From assembly GCF_001904745.1 (NCBI RefSeq), contig NZ_MRCD01000044.1, positions 1 through 64,000 on the forward strand: a stretch of DNA of 64,000 bases, written 5' to 3'. The DNA comes from Calothrix sp. HK-06. Its GTDB lineage: Bacteria; Cyanobacteriota; Cyanobacteriia; Cyanobacteriales; Nostocaceae. The notes beneath the pieces were generated by a model. The model was not told the DNA's origin, did no database searches, and saw only the letters and a program-made list of their open reading frames with translations. Numbering within the stretch: the stretch's first letter is position 1; each line of letters opens with the position of its first letter. This document shows positions 36,956 through 46,595 of this stretch, one piece after another. The translations under genes and the position numbers were made by a program.

Positions 36956-37425
36956 CCTGGTTGCTCCTCTACTTGTTTTCTTACTTTGATTGTAACAATC
37001 GTTTATATAAACGCGCGTTATGAGCTTACCGTACTCTAGCTGTTTTGTCGCTTTTGCTTTAAATAGCCTAATTTTTGCGTTATTTCTTCGTCATTGCTTG
37101 AAGAGTTGATGAGGTTTACCGAACTATTAAGGAATTTTCTTTAATTCAATTTATCATCTTTGTGGAGTGGGCATCCTTGCCCGCCCAGATATATGGACTC
37201 CCATCCCACAAGAACTTAACTTTTTGTTACAAAAGTACTAATTTGAACATCAAGTCACGACAAATCTTGCGGAAATAATTTATAAGGTTTAATATAGCCC
37301 GGTTTGCGATTAACAGATGTTTTTCAGCAAATGCATCATAATTACTGTAGGCAAGGTGGATTTAAATTATACGCAGGCTTACTGTTGTGATTTTGTCAAA
37401 CTCGTTTTATCTGTAATTCCCTTTA
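36956..37425. other. 470-base gap with one CTTGTGG-family repeat
   Basis: The repeat at 37158-37212 (TTTGTGGAGTGGGCATCC ... CATCCCACAAG) is the only clear feature. An ACGCGCGT palindrome is at 37010. No gene is supported. Confidence 0.6.
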
Positions 37426-37857
37426 ATGACTGCCTGTATAAATAAATTTATGACTATTGTATTTTCTGAAACGCGGGATATTGAAATGATACAGGTTGTT
37501 CTGTTGTACAAAGCTAACCGCTGGTCTTCAGTTATGAAGCCACATTCATTACATCAAGCTTTGCTCAACTCGCATTATCTCGTTTCCGCGTGGGATGATA
37601 CACAATTAGTTGGTATAGGAAATGCTATTTCTGATGGTTCGTTGGTAGTTTATTATCCTCATCTGCTAGTACATCCAGACTATCAAGGGCAAGGAATAGG
37701 CAAAACTTTGGTAGAGATGTTGAAGAGACGGTACGAGGGTTTCCATATGCAAATGCTAGTCGCAGATGGCGAAGCTATTGCTTTTTATGAAAAGTGTGGG
37801 TTCAATAAAGCTGGCAATAGTCAGGCGATGTGGATTTATGATGGAAATGAGCATTGA
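37426..37857 (+). CDS. GNAT family N-acetyltransferase
   Basis: A 143-residue acetyl-CoA-dependent acyltransferase. The acetyl-CoA loop is clear: HPDYQGQGIGKTLVEML (about 84-100, Q/RxxGxG/A), preceded by VVYYPHLLV and followed by FYEKCGF. The substrate is unknown. An internal ATG at 37450 is an alternative start. Its stop is 15 bases before the next gene, which itself ends in a second GNAT domain, so the two are probably co-transcribed. Confidence 0.9.
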   Translation: MTACINKFMTIVFSETRDIEMIQVVLLYKANRWSSVMKPHSLHQALLNSHYLVSAWDDTQLVGIGNAISDGSLVVYYPHLLVHPDYQGQGIGKTLVEMLKRRYEGFHMQMLVADGEAIAFYEKCGFNKAGNSQAMWIYDGNEH

Positions 37858-37872
37858 TGGTATATATTATCT

Positions 37873-39006
37873 ATGTTTAGCAATTCATCGTTCGATTTAA
37901 TTTCTATACTTTACAGCATTATCAGTCTTGATACTATTATTCGTTTATTACAAAGTTGGAGTTCGGTTTGGGATGATTCTGTAACAGCAAAAGATAAACT
38001 TTTAATTCAACGAACAGCAGCTTTTATACTAATTCCATTTGGAGTATTTTTTCATGAATTGGGACATGCTGTGGCAACTTGGCTGTTTGGTGGTCAAGTT
38101 CGAGACTTTCAATGGCGCCTTTTTTGGGGTTATGTTGTCCCAGTAGGAAATTTTACCACAGACCAAATTTGGTGGATAGCGTTTAGTGGTAATTTAATTT
38201 CAATTTTACTAGGTATTATTGCTATATTAATACTGCCTCTAGTTAAAAAGCCTTCATTAAAAGAATTATTTTATACTTTTGCTATTGCTCAGTTAGTTTA
38301 CTGTTTAATATTCTATCCACTTGTTTCGTTTACAGGTTTTCGAGGAGATTGGTTAACTATTTATGATTTCTCGATTCAACCCTATGCACAAGTTACGCTT
38401 GTTTTACATATAGCTTTACTTTTAAGTTTATGGCAAGGCTCAAAAAACAGGTGGTTGGACAAGTATTTAATCGATAATTCCAAGAAAATACAGACAATTA
38501 TTGAAACACCACGTTTAATTATACGTGAATTTACAATGTCAGATGTAGATAATTTAGCGTATATTCTAAGTAAACCAGAAGTAATGCATTTTTCTCCTAC
38601 TGGCGCCATATCTACCAAAGAAACAGCAATTAAAATCAAAAGCTATATAAATTCATATCAACAGCATGGGTATGGGAAATGGGCAGTAATTCACCGTAAT
38701 ACAGAAAAATTAATTGGTTACTGCGGAATAGCTATAGAACAAATAGATAATAATTTAGAAAACGAACTAGGTTATCGATTTGACCCAGATTTTTGGCACC
38801 AGGGTTTTGCCACCGAAGCAGCGAATAATTGTATTAATTACGCATTTGATACATTAAACCTCGAATATTTACTAGGTATTGTGGAACCAGAAAATACAGC
38901 ATCTGTAAGAGTATTACAAAAAATTGGCATGGAGTTTGTCAAAGAGTCCCTATGGTGCGACAAAATAGTTTACATATATAGAAAAGAAAAAGAAAATAAT
39001 GGCTAG
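37873..39006 (+). CDS. membrane HELGH metallopeptidase-like domain fused to a GNAT acetyltransferase
   Basis: A 377-residue fusion. Residues 1-190 are a membrane region with several hydrophobic helices and the zinc motif HELGH at 61-65 in FFHELGHAVATWLFGG, as in M50-type intramembrane peptidases. Residues about 208-371 are a RimJ/RimL-type GNAT domain (ETPRLIIREFTMSDV ... LGYRFDPDFWHQGFATEA ... ASVRVLQKIGME). The frame is continuous across the joint. It overlaps the next gene by 8 bases and follows another GNAT gene by 15, forming a three-gene unit. The fusion would place an acetyltransferase at the membrane next to a possible protease. Function unknown. Confidence 0.82.
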   Translation: MFSNSSFDLISILYSIISLDTIIRLLQSWSSVWDDSVTAKDKLLIQRTAAFILIPFGVFFHELGHAVATWLFGGQVRDFQWRLFWGYVVPVGNFTTDQIWWIAFSGNLISILLGIIAILILPLVKKPSLKELFYTFAIAQLVYCLIFYPLVSFTGFRGDWLTIYDFSIQPYAQVTLVLHIALLLSLWQGSKNRWLDKYLIDNSKKIQTIIETPRLIIREFTMSDVDNLAYILSKPEVMHFSPTGAISTKETAIKIKSYINSYQQHGYGKWAVIHRNTEKLIGYCGIAIEQIDNNLENELGYRFDPDFWHQGFATEAANNCINYAFDTLNLEYLLGIVEPENTASVRVLQKIGMEFVKESLWCDKIVYIYRKEKENNG

Positions 39007-39886
39007 ACCAATTCGCATTCTTCTACAAACCACAATTCCAACTACCGAAGATGATTGGAGTATCGTGCGTTTCTCGATGCTACAAAATTATCTAGCATCG
39101 TTACGCGATGAAGCTGGAAATGCTTTGTTTGAAGTAGTTGGACGTGATAGAGTTACTGACATTGAAGGTAATGACCCAATATTAAGCTCCCTTGACCAAT
39201 CTGATTTTAATGAGCTTTGGTTATTTGCCTTAGATGTTGGTGAAGGACTAAGCGAAAAAGACATAGCAGGTATCAATGCATTTCGTCAACGTGGTGGTGG
39301 TATTTTAACAACACGCGACCATCAAGACATGGGTTGTTCTATGTGTGGGTTAATAGATATTGGTGATACTCATTACTTCCATACAAAAAACCCTGACCCA
39401 GATACAGCACGTTTAACTCGTGATGACCCGTATACAACTTATATTAACTTTCCCAACTATCATTCTGGCGCCAACGGTGACTATCAAAAAATAACCCTAC
39501 TTGAACCACACGAACTTTTTAAAAACCCCAACTCACCATCAGGAACTATTGAATACTTCCCAGCACATCCACATGAAGGAGGTATTGGGGCGCCTGCAAA
39601 TAATAAATACGCGCGTGTAATCGCAAAAAGTAAAAGTATAATAACAGGACGCGACTTTAACTTAGTAGTAGCTATCGACCATCATCAAGATGCCCAAGGA
39701 AATAACTTAGGACGTGCCGTCACAAACTCCAGCTTTCATCACGTAGTAGATTATAACTGGGATATTGAAAAAGGTTGCCCCAGTTTTGTAGATGAACCAC
39801 CCGGAAACGGAATGAAAACAGAACCGCGTGCATTAGATGACATTCATGCTTATGTTAAAAATGTTGCTTTCTGGTTAGCAAGGTAA
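38999..39886 (+). CDS. hypothetical protein, possibly class I glutamine amidotransferase/ThuA-like fold
   Basis: A 295-residue soluble protein beginning MARPIRILLQTTIP, overlapping the preceding fusion gene by 8 bases. Residues about 70-115 (FNELWLFALDVGEGLSEKDI ... AFRQRGGGILTTRDHQDMG) recall the beta-strand/helix/GGG pattern of ThuA-like and class I amidotransferase-like folds, with Cys residues nearby (GCSMCG). His-rich segments (HYFHTK, HPHEGG, DHHQD, FHHVVDY) suggest a metal site. I cannot assign a reaction. Translational coupling suggests it works with the GNAT proteins upstream. Confidence 0.8.
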   Translation: MARPIRILLQTTIPTTEDDWSIVRFSMLQNYLASLRDEAGNALFEVVGRDRVTDIEGNDPILSSLDQSDFNELWLFALDVGEGLSEKDIAGINAFRQRGGGILTTRDHQDMGCSMCGLIDIGDTHYFHTKNPDPDTARLTRDDPYTTYINFPNYHSGANGDYQKITLLEPHELFKNPNSPSGTIEYFPAHPHEGGIGAPANNKYARVIAKSKSIITGRDFNLVVAIDHHQDAQGNNLGRAVTNSSFHHVVDYNWDIEKGCPSFVDEPPGNGMKTEPRALDDIHAYVKNVAFWLAR

Positions 39887-39917
39887 AACAAAAATTGTAA
39901 AAAATTACATAAATGAA

Positions 39918-39967
39918 GTAGAGACGCGATATATTCCCTGCGGGACACTCCGTGAATGCGTCTCTAC
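39918..39967. repeat. TAGAGACG-family palindrome, long form
   Basis: GTAGAGACGCG and (A)TGCGTCTCTAC enclose ATTCCCTGCGGGACACTCCG, nearly identical to the core at 25042. Confidence 0.88.
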
Positions 39968-40033
39968 AATTTGGATTTTTATGACGGTTTAAAATTGCCA
40001 CACAACCATCCAATTCATCTACATAAACCTAAT

Positions 40034-40663
40034 TTAATAAATAAAGCTTCCCTGCTCAACTACTCTTTGCATCAACTCATAAAAAGAGCAATAACGAACT
40101 GCTCCTGGGAGTTTACTTCCGAAATGCCAAGCTTCCCATTCTCTATCATCAAAAACAACATCAGGGATTAGTAAAAAAATATCACCATCACCACTATCAG
40201 TACTAATTTCTAATGCATTTTGTAAATACTCAGTTCTTAAATTTATACAGTCTTGTTCTTCACCATAAACAAAATATAAATCATCAACAACGGTTGGTCT
40301 TGTTTCAGTATAATCTGGAAACCAACCGTTAATCCAATTCTGATTTTTAGTTGCAAACCAATCTACTTCCTCTGTTGACCAAAGCTTCAACTCAGTCCAG
40401 TCAGCATTTCGCCAACCGTTCGAGACTTTTAGAAACTCTCGGTAAGAGAGAGGAAAGTTAACATTTAAACGAGTCTCAGCATTGGAAATCTGCTCTTCTG
40501 TTGCACCTAGATATCCGAGCCAGTTTGATTTACGAAGCTCATTATTTAACTTAGGTTGTATAGCTGAACCATCTGCTCTAAGTTTACCACTTTGTTTTAT
40601 ATCATATTCAATAAGTTTTAAACTAAATTCTTCTAGAACGCTTTGCCAATCATATATAGACAT
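40034..40663 (-). CDS. SMI1/KNR4 (SUKH) family protein
   Basis: A 209-residue protein with the SUKH signature at about 45-80: LGYLGATEEQISNAETRLNV, then FPLSYREFLKVSNGW. SUKH proteins often serve as immunity proteins in bacterial toxin systems and also as general interaction modules. No polymorphic toxin gene is adjacent, so the immunity role is only a family inference. Monocistronic. Confidence 0.88.
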   Translation of the reverse strand: MSIYDWQSVLEEFSLKLIEYDIKQSGKLRADGSAIQPKLNNELRKSNWLGYLGATEEQISNAETRLNVNFPLSYREFLKVSNGWRNADWTELKLWSTEEVDWFATKNQNWINGWFPDYTETRPTVVDDLYFVYGEEQDCINLRTEYLQNALEISTDSGDGDIFLLIPDVVFDDREWEAWHFGSKLPGAVRYCSFYELMQRVVEQGSFIY

Positions 40664-40778
40664 GTTTTATACGTAATACCTTGTAAATAGCTATACTTAT
40701 TCAATTGCACATTACATTATATTATTAAATTAAATTAGAATAGATATTATAAAACTAACTTAAGATACACATTTGACT

Positions 40779-41534
40779 ATGCCCTCACCACTACCAGGCA
40801 TGAATCCTTACTTAGAAAATCCAGAATTTTGGTCAGAATTTCATAGTCGTATGATTGTAGCAATTGCTGATGCATTGGATGATTGTCTCAGCAGAGATTA
40901 CCGCGTTGCCGTCGAGAAGCGTGTATACCTAAGTGACGATGGTAATAACGTACTGGTTGGAATTCCGGATGTATCTGTTACTGCTTCTTCACAAAGCACA
41001 ACACTAACAGCTACTTTAGAACCAATTACTCAACCGCTAAATATTGAAATTCCAATTGCCGAGGAAGTACAAGAGCGATTTTTGGAAATTCGTGAAGGCG
41101 CCACTGGAGATGTTGTTACAGTAATAGAATTAATATCGCCTAAAAACAAGCGTACTGGTGAAGGACGTAGTACTTATTTACAAAAACGCCAAAAAATTTT
41201 AATTAGTGCCACTCATTTAATTGAAATAGATTTATTGCGAGGTGGTGAACCTTTCCCGATGGGCGCCGTTATTCCTTCAGATTATAGAATAATGATTAGT
41301 CGTAGTTACCAACGTCCAAAAGCACAACTATATGCTTTTAACCTGCAACAAATAATACCAAGTATTCCAGTTCCTTTACGCTTTGGTGAAAATGAACCTG
41401 TTTTAGATTTACAATCTTTGTTGCATAAAGTTTATGACCGTGCCAGATTTGAATTAGGTATTGATTATAAACAAGCTTGTACGCCTAAATTATCTCAAGA
41501 AAATCAAGCTTGGTTACGAAGCATAATTTTGTAA
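40779..41534 (+). CDS. DUF4058 family protein
   Basis: A 251-residue protein from the ATG at 40779 (MPSPLPGMNPYLENPEFWSE), the typical start of this family; an upstream TTG adds two residues only. Conserved segments include PDVSVTAS, VIELISPKNKRTGEGR and LLRGGEPFP. DUF4058 is abundant in cyanobacteria; the VIELxSPxNK stretch resembles a restriction-endonuclease-like (PD-(D/E)XK) core, but no activity is known to me. No partner gene. Confidence 0.9.
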   Translation: MPSPLPGMNPYLENPEFWSEFHSRMIVAIADALDDCLSRDYRVAVEKRVYLSDDGNNVLVGIPDVSVTASSQSTTLTATLEPITQPLNIEIPIAEEVQERFLEIREGATGDVVTVIELISPKNKRTGEGRSTYLQKRQKILISATHLIEIDLLRGGEPFPMGAVIPSDYRIMISRSYQRPKAQLYAFNLQQIIPSIPVPLRFGENEPVLDLQSLLHKVYDRARFELGIDYKQACTPKLSQENQAWLRSIIL

Positions 41535-41592
41535 GTGTCAGTCTTAAATCTCTTTTTCTCGCCTCCCTGCGTCCTCCGTGTCTCTGTGGTAA

Positions 41593-41835
41593 TTAACATC
41601 CACCTATTTTACCACGATGACCATTATTCAACTTCAGGACAGGAGTTGCATTTAAACCATAAACTATACGGATATAATTATTATTTTTATTTTGAGTAGG
41701 AATGGTTTTATCTTCAGTAGGAACAGGTGTATTGTAGTCTGCTTTTTCTAATGGATTTTTTGGAGCCAATATTTGGTCTATTGTAATGTTTTTAAGCGAT
41801 TCAGAATCAACTGTGTGAAATGTAGGTTCGCTCAT
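41593..41835 (-). CDS. small hypothetical protein ending in NGHRGKIGGC
   Basis: An 80-residue frame beginning MSEPTFHTVDSESLKNITID, with a Pro/Thr/Asn-rich middle and a basic C-terminus ending GHRGKIGGC. There is no clear ribosome site before the ATG. The short acidic leader and C-terminal Gly-Gly-Cys superficially recall a peptide precursor, but no maturation enzyme or transporter is nearby. No family recognised. It could be real or spurious. Confidence 0.42.
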   Translation of the reverse strand: MSEPTFHTVDSESLKNITIDQILAPKNPLEKADYNTPVPTEDKTIPTQNKNNNYIRIVYGLNATPVLKLNNGHRGKIGGC

Positions 41836-41998
41836 AAGTTTTGTAGTTTGAGTCCATTATGTATATACACCTACAATACTTGATAGAAGCTTTTCGGATT
41901 TTTCTTATATCATTTATTTTTGGAAGCAGGCGCCAATCTTAAATCTCTTTTTCTTCTCTCTATGTACTCTGTGTCTCTGTGGTAAATAAATATATTGA

Positions 41999-42059
41999 GG
42001 AGATGCTTCGTTCCTCAGCATGACAGAGAAGAGAGATGCTTCGTTCCTCAGCATGACAA
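41999..42059. repeat. two direct copies of GAGATGCTTCGTTCCTCAGC
   Basis: Two tandem copies of about 27 bases (each continuing ATGACA), separated by a few bases. Reverse-complemented they read TGTCATGCTGAGGAACGAAG, a widespread bacterial repeat type; a related copy is at 17961-17990 (TGTCATACTGAACGCAGTG). The gap 41836-42152 also holds a TCTGTGTCTCTGTGGTAAA tract and a CTTGTGG-family element at 42085. Confidence 0.85.
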
Positions 42060-42152
42060 AAGGGAGGGAGTGAGAAGTATAATTCTTGTGGGATGGGCAT
42101 CCTTGCCCGTCCCTAATTATACTTTTGCCCGTCCCAATTATAGCTTCTTTAC

Positions 42153-42731
42153 TTAGGCACTGGCGCCTTGGTCTAAACTTTGGTCTGCGCTGTTTAATGC
42201 TGAACGCGCGTTGAGTGATAGCATTACTCGTGATACACCTGTTGCTAAAATGCTGGCGCCTAGACCTGTACCAATTAACCAAGGTGCGTTATATGGAAAT
42301 TGGAACCATATTAAGGCGCCTAATATTAAGGTGACAATACCGTTACCTAATGCCCATGTCCAGTTTTGTTGTGGACGAATACGGAATGCTAGGATTAACT
42401 CGAATGTACCTTCAGTTAATAAGAAACTACCAAGTAACAGTGTTAAAGTTAAAATTCCTGTTAATGGGTAGACAAATAGCATTATACCTGTTGCTATATA
42501 TAAAGCGCTGAGTAAAATCTTCCAGATGAAACCACCTTCATGACGGGTTTGGGTGGCATAGACTAATTTGGTAAATCCTGCTGTAATTAAGATTAAAGCT
42601 ACCCAAGTCTCTGCAAATATTGTAGATACTACTGGTAATGCAATTGCTGCTATTCCCAAAACTGTTAGTACTATACCTGATATGAGGGCGCCGTTTACAC
42701 TTTTTTTAATTTCGCTAGAGTTAGCTACCAT
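42153..42731 (-). CDS. HdeD family (DUF308) membrane protein
   Basis: A 192-residue integral membrane protein with about six hydrophobic segments: GIVLTVLGIAAIALPVV, then ETWVALILITAGF, and later ILTLTLLLGSFLLTEGTFEL and WLIGTGLGASILATGVSRVM. This matches the HdeD/DUF308 pattern. In E. coli HdeD aids acid resistance at high cell density; in cyanobacteria the role is unknown. AAGAAGGT precedes the ATG. Several GGCGCC sites lie in the gene. Confidence 0.9.
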   Translation of the reverse strand: MVANSSEIKKSVNGALISGIVLTVLGIAAIALPVVSTIFAETWVALILITAGFTKLVYATQTRHEGGFIWKILLSALYIATGIMLFVYPLTGILTLTLLLGSFLLTEGTFELILAFRIRPQQNWTWALGNGIVTLILGALIWFQFPYNAPWLIGTGLGASILATGVSRVMLSLNARSALNSADQSLDQGASA

Positions 42732-42865
42732 AAATACCTTCTTTTTGCTTGAAATTCCTTAACCTTAAGGCTAGGTAATTTCGAGGGTGTTTTGCATCAC
42801 CCTAGGGTAGAACTGTAGGTATGATTTTATCTGCTGAAAGAATTATTTGATATATGTATCCAAAG

Positions 42866-43288
42866 TTATTTGATTATATGTTCTAATTTATCTACAAGTT
42901 GTTGCGCTAAATTTAATAAATCTATTCCACTTTTATTGCTGATACTACCTATGAGCAAATCTTTAACTGCAAATACTCTATTTTCTTCTGTAGAAATGTT
43001 CATGCAGTTGTCTAAATAATTACATATTTCTGGAATTGATTTGTCGTGAAGCACATCTCGTAAATTTAATGCTACCAAATCATTACTTAGGAGAAAACTA
43101 GTTATTAATTCTAATGGTGTATCTTCGTCTCCCCATTTTGATAACCAATCTCCATCTACATCTTCATAATATAGATAAGCGGCATTGATTCCATATCTAA
43201 GTATATTATTTTGCAGTTGTTGGGCGGCATCTACAGCTTGCACAAACTTTTCTAGTCTTTGCTGACGGTCAATAGCCTTATTTACCAT
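42866..43288 (-). CDS. hypothetical protein
   Basis: A 140-residue acidic, mostly helical protein starting MVNKAIDRQQRLEKFVQAVD, with the central segment YLYYEDVDGDWLSKWGDEDT. No family, signal peptide or membrane segment recognised. Base usage matches neighbours. It is followed on the same strand, after a 90-base gap upstream, by another unknown gene at 43379. Confidence 0.65.
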   Translation of the reverse strand: MVNKAIDRQQRLEKFVQAVDAAQQLQNNILRYGINAAYLYYEDVDGDWLSKWGDEDTPLELITSFLLSNDLVALNLRDVLHDKSIPEICNYLDNCMNISTEENRVFAVKDLLIGSISNKSGIDLLNLAQQLVDKLEHIIK

Positions 43289-43378
43289 GATGACTGTTAT
43301 TCTCTAAGTAATAGGAATGTAATAATTATTTTAAGTGCTTGAAATTAGAATCAAAAAAATTAGTGTGATGGCATGAGG

Positions 43379-44134
43379 TTATAAGTTAAATTTTAGATAA
43401 CTAGCAGGCGCCAGATTATTGCTGTTATATATTATTATATTTACAATTTGACTCACATAGTTACTTGTGGCGGGGTTGTAACTTAAGAATAGCCCTCTCT
43501 CTATTGCCCATATACGCAGCGTATTTTCCCATTCATCCGACTTATATTGTGAGTGTTCATCTGAAAGGCTCGTGAGTTGTACGCAAAGCGGTTTCTGCCT
43601 GCTACAAACTATTATATCAGTTGCCATCGATAAGTCAGCTATATACCGTCGAACAATTTCACTATTACGTTTTTGTATCTCCGAACTCACAGATTCTATC
43701 AAGGCGCCGTCTTTTTGAGTAAACTCACCCGCCATAATTTTCTGTCTCCAAACATAAAATTTGGGGTCATTCTCGTTTAACCATTTGGGGAATAAATCAC
43801 TATACCAATATCTTAATGCAGGACTGAGTACATTTAACGCAGCAAGTCGTTCTTCTTCGGATGGCATTGATTGAAGTATCAGCCAAGCTTCTGCATCTTG
43901 AATTATTTGTAACAAAAGTAAACTTACCAAAGGTTTAGCCGTCAGTAAACCAGGTTTGACATTTTTTACCCAACGATTTAATTCCTCTAACCTGCTTGCT
44001 AAATTCATATCTACGTCAAAAGCTGACTCTATCAATGATTTCAGCCTTTCTTTTAACTCTGTTGCTTGCACTCTGCACTTTTCCTTGGAGAAATACTCAC
44101 GCTCGAAAGAGATTTTAAGATTTTTTGGACACAT
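43379..44134 (-). CDS. hypothetical protein
   Basis: From the ATG at 44134, 251 residues (MCPKNLKISFEREYFSKEKC). Helical and rich in Leu/Glu/Lys, with no family recognised. Segments include LLLLQIIQDAEAWLILQSMP and EIVRRYIADLSMATDIIVC. The start lies directly after the T tract of the lysS terminator, which is unusual: either it has its own promoter inside lysS, or it is expressed by read-through. A TTG seven codons upstream would lie within the terminator stem. Confidence 0.6.
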   Translation of the reverse strand: MCPKNLKISFEREYFSKEKCRVQATELKERLKSLIESAFDVDMNLASRLEELNRWVKNVKPGLLTAKPLVSLLLLQIIQDAEAWLILQSMPSEEERLAALNVLSPALRYWYSDLFPKWLNENDPKFYVWRQKIMAGEFTQKDGALIESVSSEIQKRNSEIVRRYIADLSMATDIIVCSRQKPLCVQLTSLSDEHSQYKSDEWENTLRIWAIERGLFLSYNPATSNYVSQIVNIIIYNSNNLAPASYLKFNL

Positions 44135-44137
44135 AAA

Positions 44138-44163
44138 AAAGGGTAAGCTTTTCAACCTACCCT
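44138..44163 (-). terminator. Rho-independent terminator of lysS
   Basis: On the minus strand: GGGTAGGT, loop TGAAAA, GCTTACCC (eight pairs including two wobbles), then TTTTTT. It lies 13 bases after the lysS stop codon and immediately before the start of the next minus-strand gene. Confidence 0.82.
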
Positions 44164-44175
44164 TACAAATGTTAT

Positions 44176-45702
44176 TTATTTTTCTGTTTCAGCTTTTTCA
44201 GAGTCGGGTTTTTCTGGTTTTAGGAGCGGGAATGCGATAACGTCACGGATGCTCGCAGAGTCGGTAAGCAGCATAACTAACCTGTCTATACCTATACCTA
44301 AACCTCCTGTAGGTGGCATTCCATATTCCAAGGCAGTCAGAAAATCTTCATCTACACCTTGTGCTTCTAAGTCTCCCTCCGCTTTTCGTGCTGCTTGTGC
44401 TTCTAAGCGTTGACGTTGGTCGATGGGGTCGGTAAGTTCTGAGAAACTGTTTGCTGTCTCTCTTCCGACTATAAATAATTCAAACCGTTCTACTAAACCT
44501 GGTTTGGAACGATGTGGTTTTGCTAAAGGTGAAATTTCAACCGGGTAGTCTATTACAAATGTTGGCTGAATTAAAGTTGTTTCTACTTTTTCTTCAAATG
44601 CCAAATTTAATAGCTTACCTATTGATTTACATTCGTCTACACCTGGTACGCCTGCACTTTTTAAGGCGCCTTTTGCTTCATCTAAACTACAAGTAGTGAT
44701 ATCCATACCTGTGGCTTCTTTCACTAAATCATGCATTGTCACCCGTCGCCACGGAGGTGTTAAATCGATTTCCTGTCCCTGATAGTTGATTTTCAAGGTT
44801 CCCAAAACCGCCAACGCAACAGTGGTAATAACCCCCTCCGTTAAATCCATCATGTCGTTATAATCAACATATGCCTGGTAAATTTCAACGGATGTAAATT
44901 CAGGATTATGACGAGTCGAAATACCCTCGTTGCGGAAAATCCGCCCCATTTCAAAAACTTTTTCAAACCCACCTACTATCAACCGTTTTAAGTGTAACTC
45001 CGTAGCGATACGTAAGTACAACTCCATTTCTAAGGTGTTGTGGTAGGTAATAAACGGTCTTGCGTCGGCGCCTCCTGCTTCGCTCTGTAATACTGGGGTT
45101 TCAATCTCCAGAAAATGGCGTTCTTCCAAATAGCGACGAATACCCGCTGTAATTTGGGCACGGCGGCGAAAAGTTTGTTTAACTTCGGGGTTGACAATTA
45201 AATCAACATATCGCTGACGATAGCGCTTGGTAATATCTGTTAACCCATGCCATTTGTCGGGCAAAGGCAATAAAGATTTACTCAAAATATTAAATTGCTT
45301 GACAAATACCGACAATTCACCCTTTTGAGTTCGTTTAATAGTACCTTTAACGCCAATGATGTCACCCACATCTACGAGTTTGTCAAGTGTTTTGAAGGCA
45401 TTGGGAATTGTTTCTCCCATACCTTCGTCTATAACTTGCTTCTCTATATATAGTTGAATTTTTCCCGAATCATCTTCAAGGGTACAAAAAGCCAGCTTTC
45501 CCATAAAGCGGCGCCCCATTACACGTCCAGCAACAGCAACTTCAACATCTGCTTCTTCGCCGCTAGGCAAGTCAACGAATTTTTGCTGTAACTCGACTGT
45601 ATGGTGGGTTGACTCCCAACGATAGGCGTAGGGATTTATTCCTAGCTGTCTAAACTGCTCTGCTTTCTCTAGCCTTGTGGCACGGATATCTTCTTCCGAC
45701 AT
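44176..45702 (-). CDS. lysS: lysyl-tRNA synthetase, class II
   Basis: A 508-residue class II synthetase that charges tRNA-Lys. The N-terminal OB-fold anticodon-binding domain (about 50-150) is followed by the catalytic core with motif 1 ([20 protein letters not shown]), motif 2 ([20 protein letters not shown]) and motif 3 ([20 protein letters not shown]). Full length. The tRNA-Lys it acts on is also encoded in this window (6403). A terminator follows. Confidence 0.98.
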   Translation of the reverse strand: MSEEDIRATRLEKAEQFRQLGINPYAYRWESTHHTVELQQKFVDLPSGEEADVEVAVAGRVMGRRFMGKLAFCTLEDDSGKIQLYIEKQVIDEGMGETIPNAFKTLDKLVDVGDIIGVKGTIKRTQKGELSVFVKQFNILSKSLLPLPDKWHGLTDITKRYRQRYVDLIVNPEVKQTFRRRAQITAGIRRYLEERHFLEIETPVLQSEAGGADARPFITYHNTLEMELYLRIATELHLKRLIVGGFEKVFEMGRIFRNEGISTRHNPEFTSVEIYQAYVDYNDMMDLTEGVITTVALAVLGTLKINYQGQEIDLTPPWRRVTMHDLVKEATGMDITTCSLDEAKGALKSAGVPGVDECKSIGKLLNLAFEEKVETTLIQPTFVIDYPVEISPLAKPHRSKPGLVERFELFIVGRETANSFSELTDPIDQRQRLEAQAARKAEGDLEAQGVDEDFLTALEYGMPPTGGLGIGIDRLVMLLTDSASIRDVIAFPLLKPEKPDSEKAETEK

Positions 45703-46595
45703 GGTTTACGAACTATTAAGGGCAAGAATTAATTATAGAACCGTCGATACGCCACCAGAATTTTAAATTCTTTCTTGGCTATCTAAAGATAAAACTTAAA
45801 AGTTTCCAATTAAGTAGGTAAAATAGCTTACAATGATTCGACTTTTAATTGTTAACAAATTTGAAGCAAAATTCCTTTACTCTTCCGTATAACTACGAGT
45901 GACATGAGTACTTTTAACAAGCTACAACGTAAGTGAAATTAATGCTGCGGTGTTTCCCTAAATTGTTTTGCTCATGTATTACCTTTAGCTGAAGCTAGAA
46001 ACTCTGAGCAAAGTTAATAATTTCTTAATAATTTGAGTAAGTATTTATACATTATTACTCAGTTAGCATCAAATTTCGACAACCGTAAAAACACGCTTAT
46101 ACTATGTCATCATCAACAAGGTTAAAAAAGGAGAATTTTTGCTGTTATTGCTCTTGGATACTACTGTTTACATACATTTTCAGTAGCATTGCTCACCAAA
46201 GGGCGACTGATTATTTATTGTTAACCAACAAAGATTAACAATAAAATTAACATATGTTAACCATTAACTATTAACATTTTATAAACTTATGTTTATTTTA
46301 TTGCTATAGAATGGAAAATATAGTTAAGGGTTGTCATAGAAAATTAAAAAACAGCAACTTTCATCCACAGTTTTTAACTTTTGTTCATGAAATCGGTATG
46401 TTTAAGCCGGAAAGTTGACAAAAAGTAGAGAATTTACCGAGTGATTGCTCACTCAACCCTTTACCAACAAGCTGTTGCGCGCTTGTACCCAAGGTTACTG
46501 AACCTGTGTCTACCGTGTTCGCAGCACTTTTTAATGCGTCTTAAATAGGCGCCCTCTTACTAGAACACAAATACTAAAATTTTTTGAGCGGGACT
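45703..46595. other. 893-base gap upstream of the WD40 gene
   Basis: Contains a cluster of TTAAC-type motifs at about 46214-46282 (GTTAACC, ATTAACA, ATTAACA, GTTAACC, ATTAACT, ATTAACA), which might be a repeated protein-binding site or a simple repeat. No gene is supported; the region divides promoters for divergent lysS and the WD40 gene. Confidence 0.5.

Noticed and set aside
39088-39276. Antisense frame in the unknown gene at 38999
   Set aside because: Shadow of the real coding strand; no start signals.
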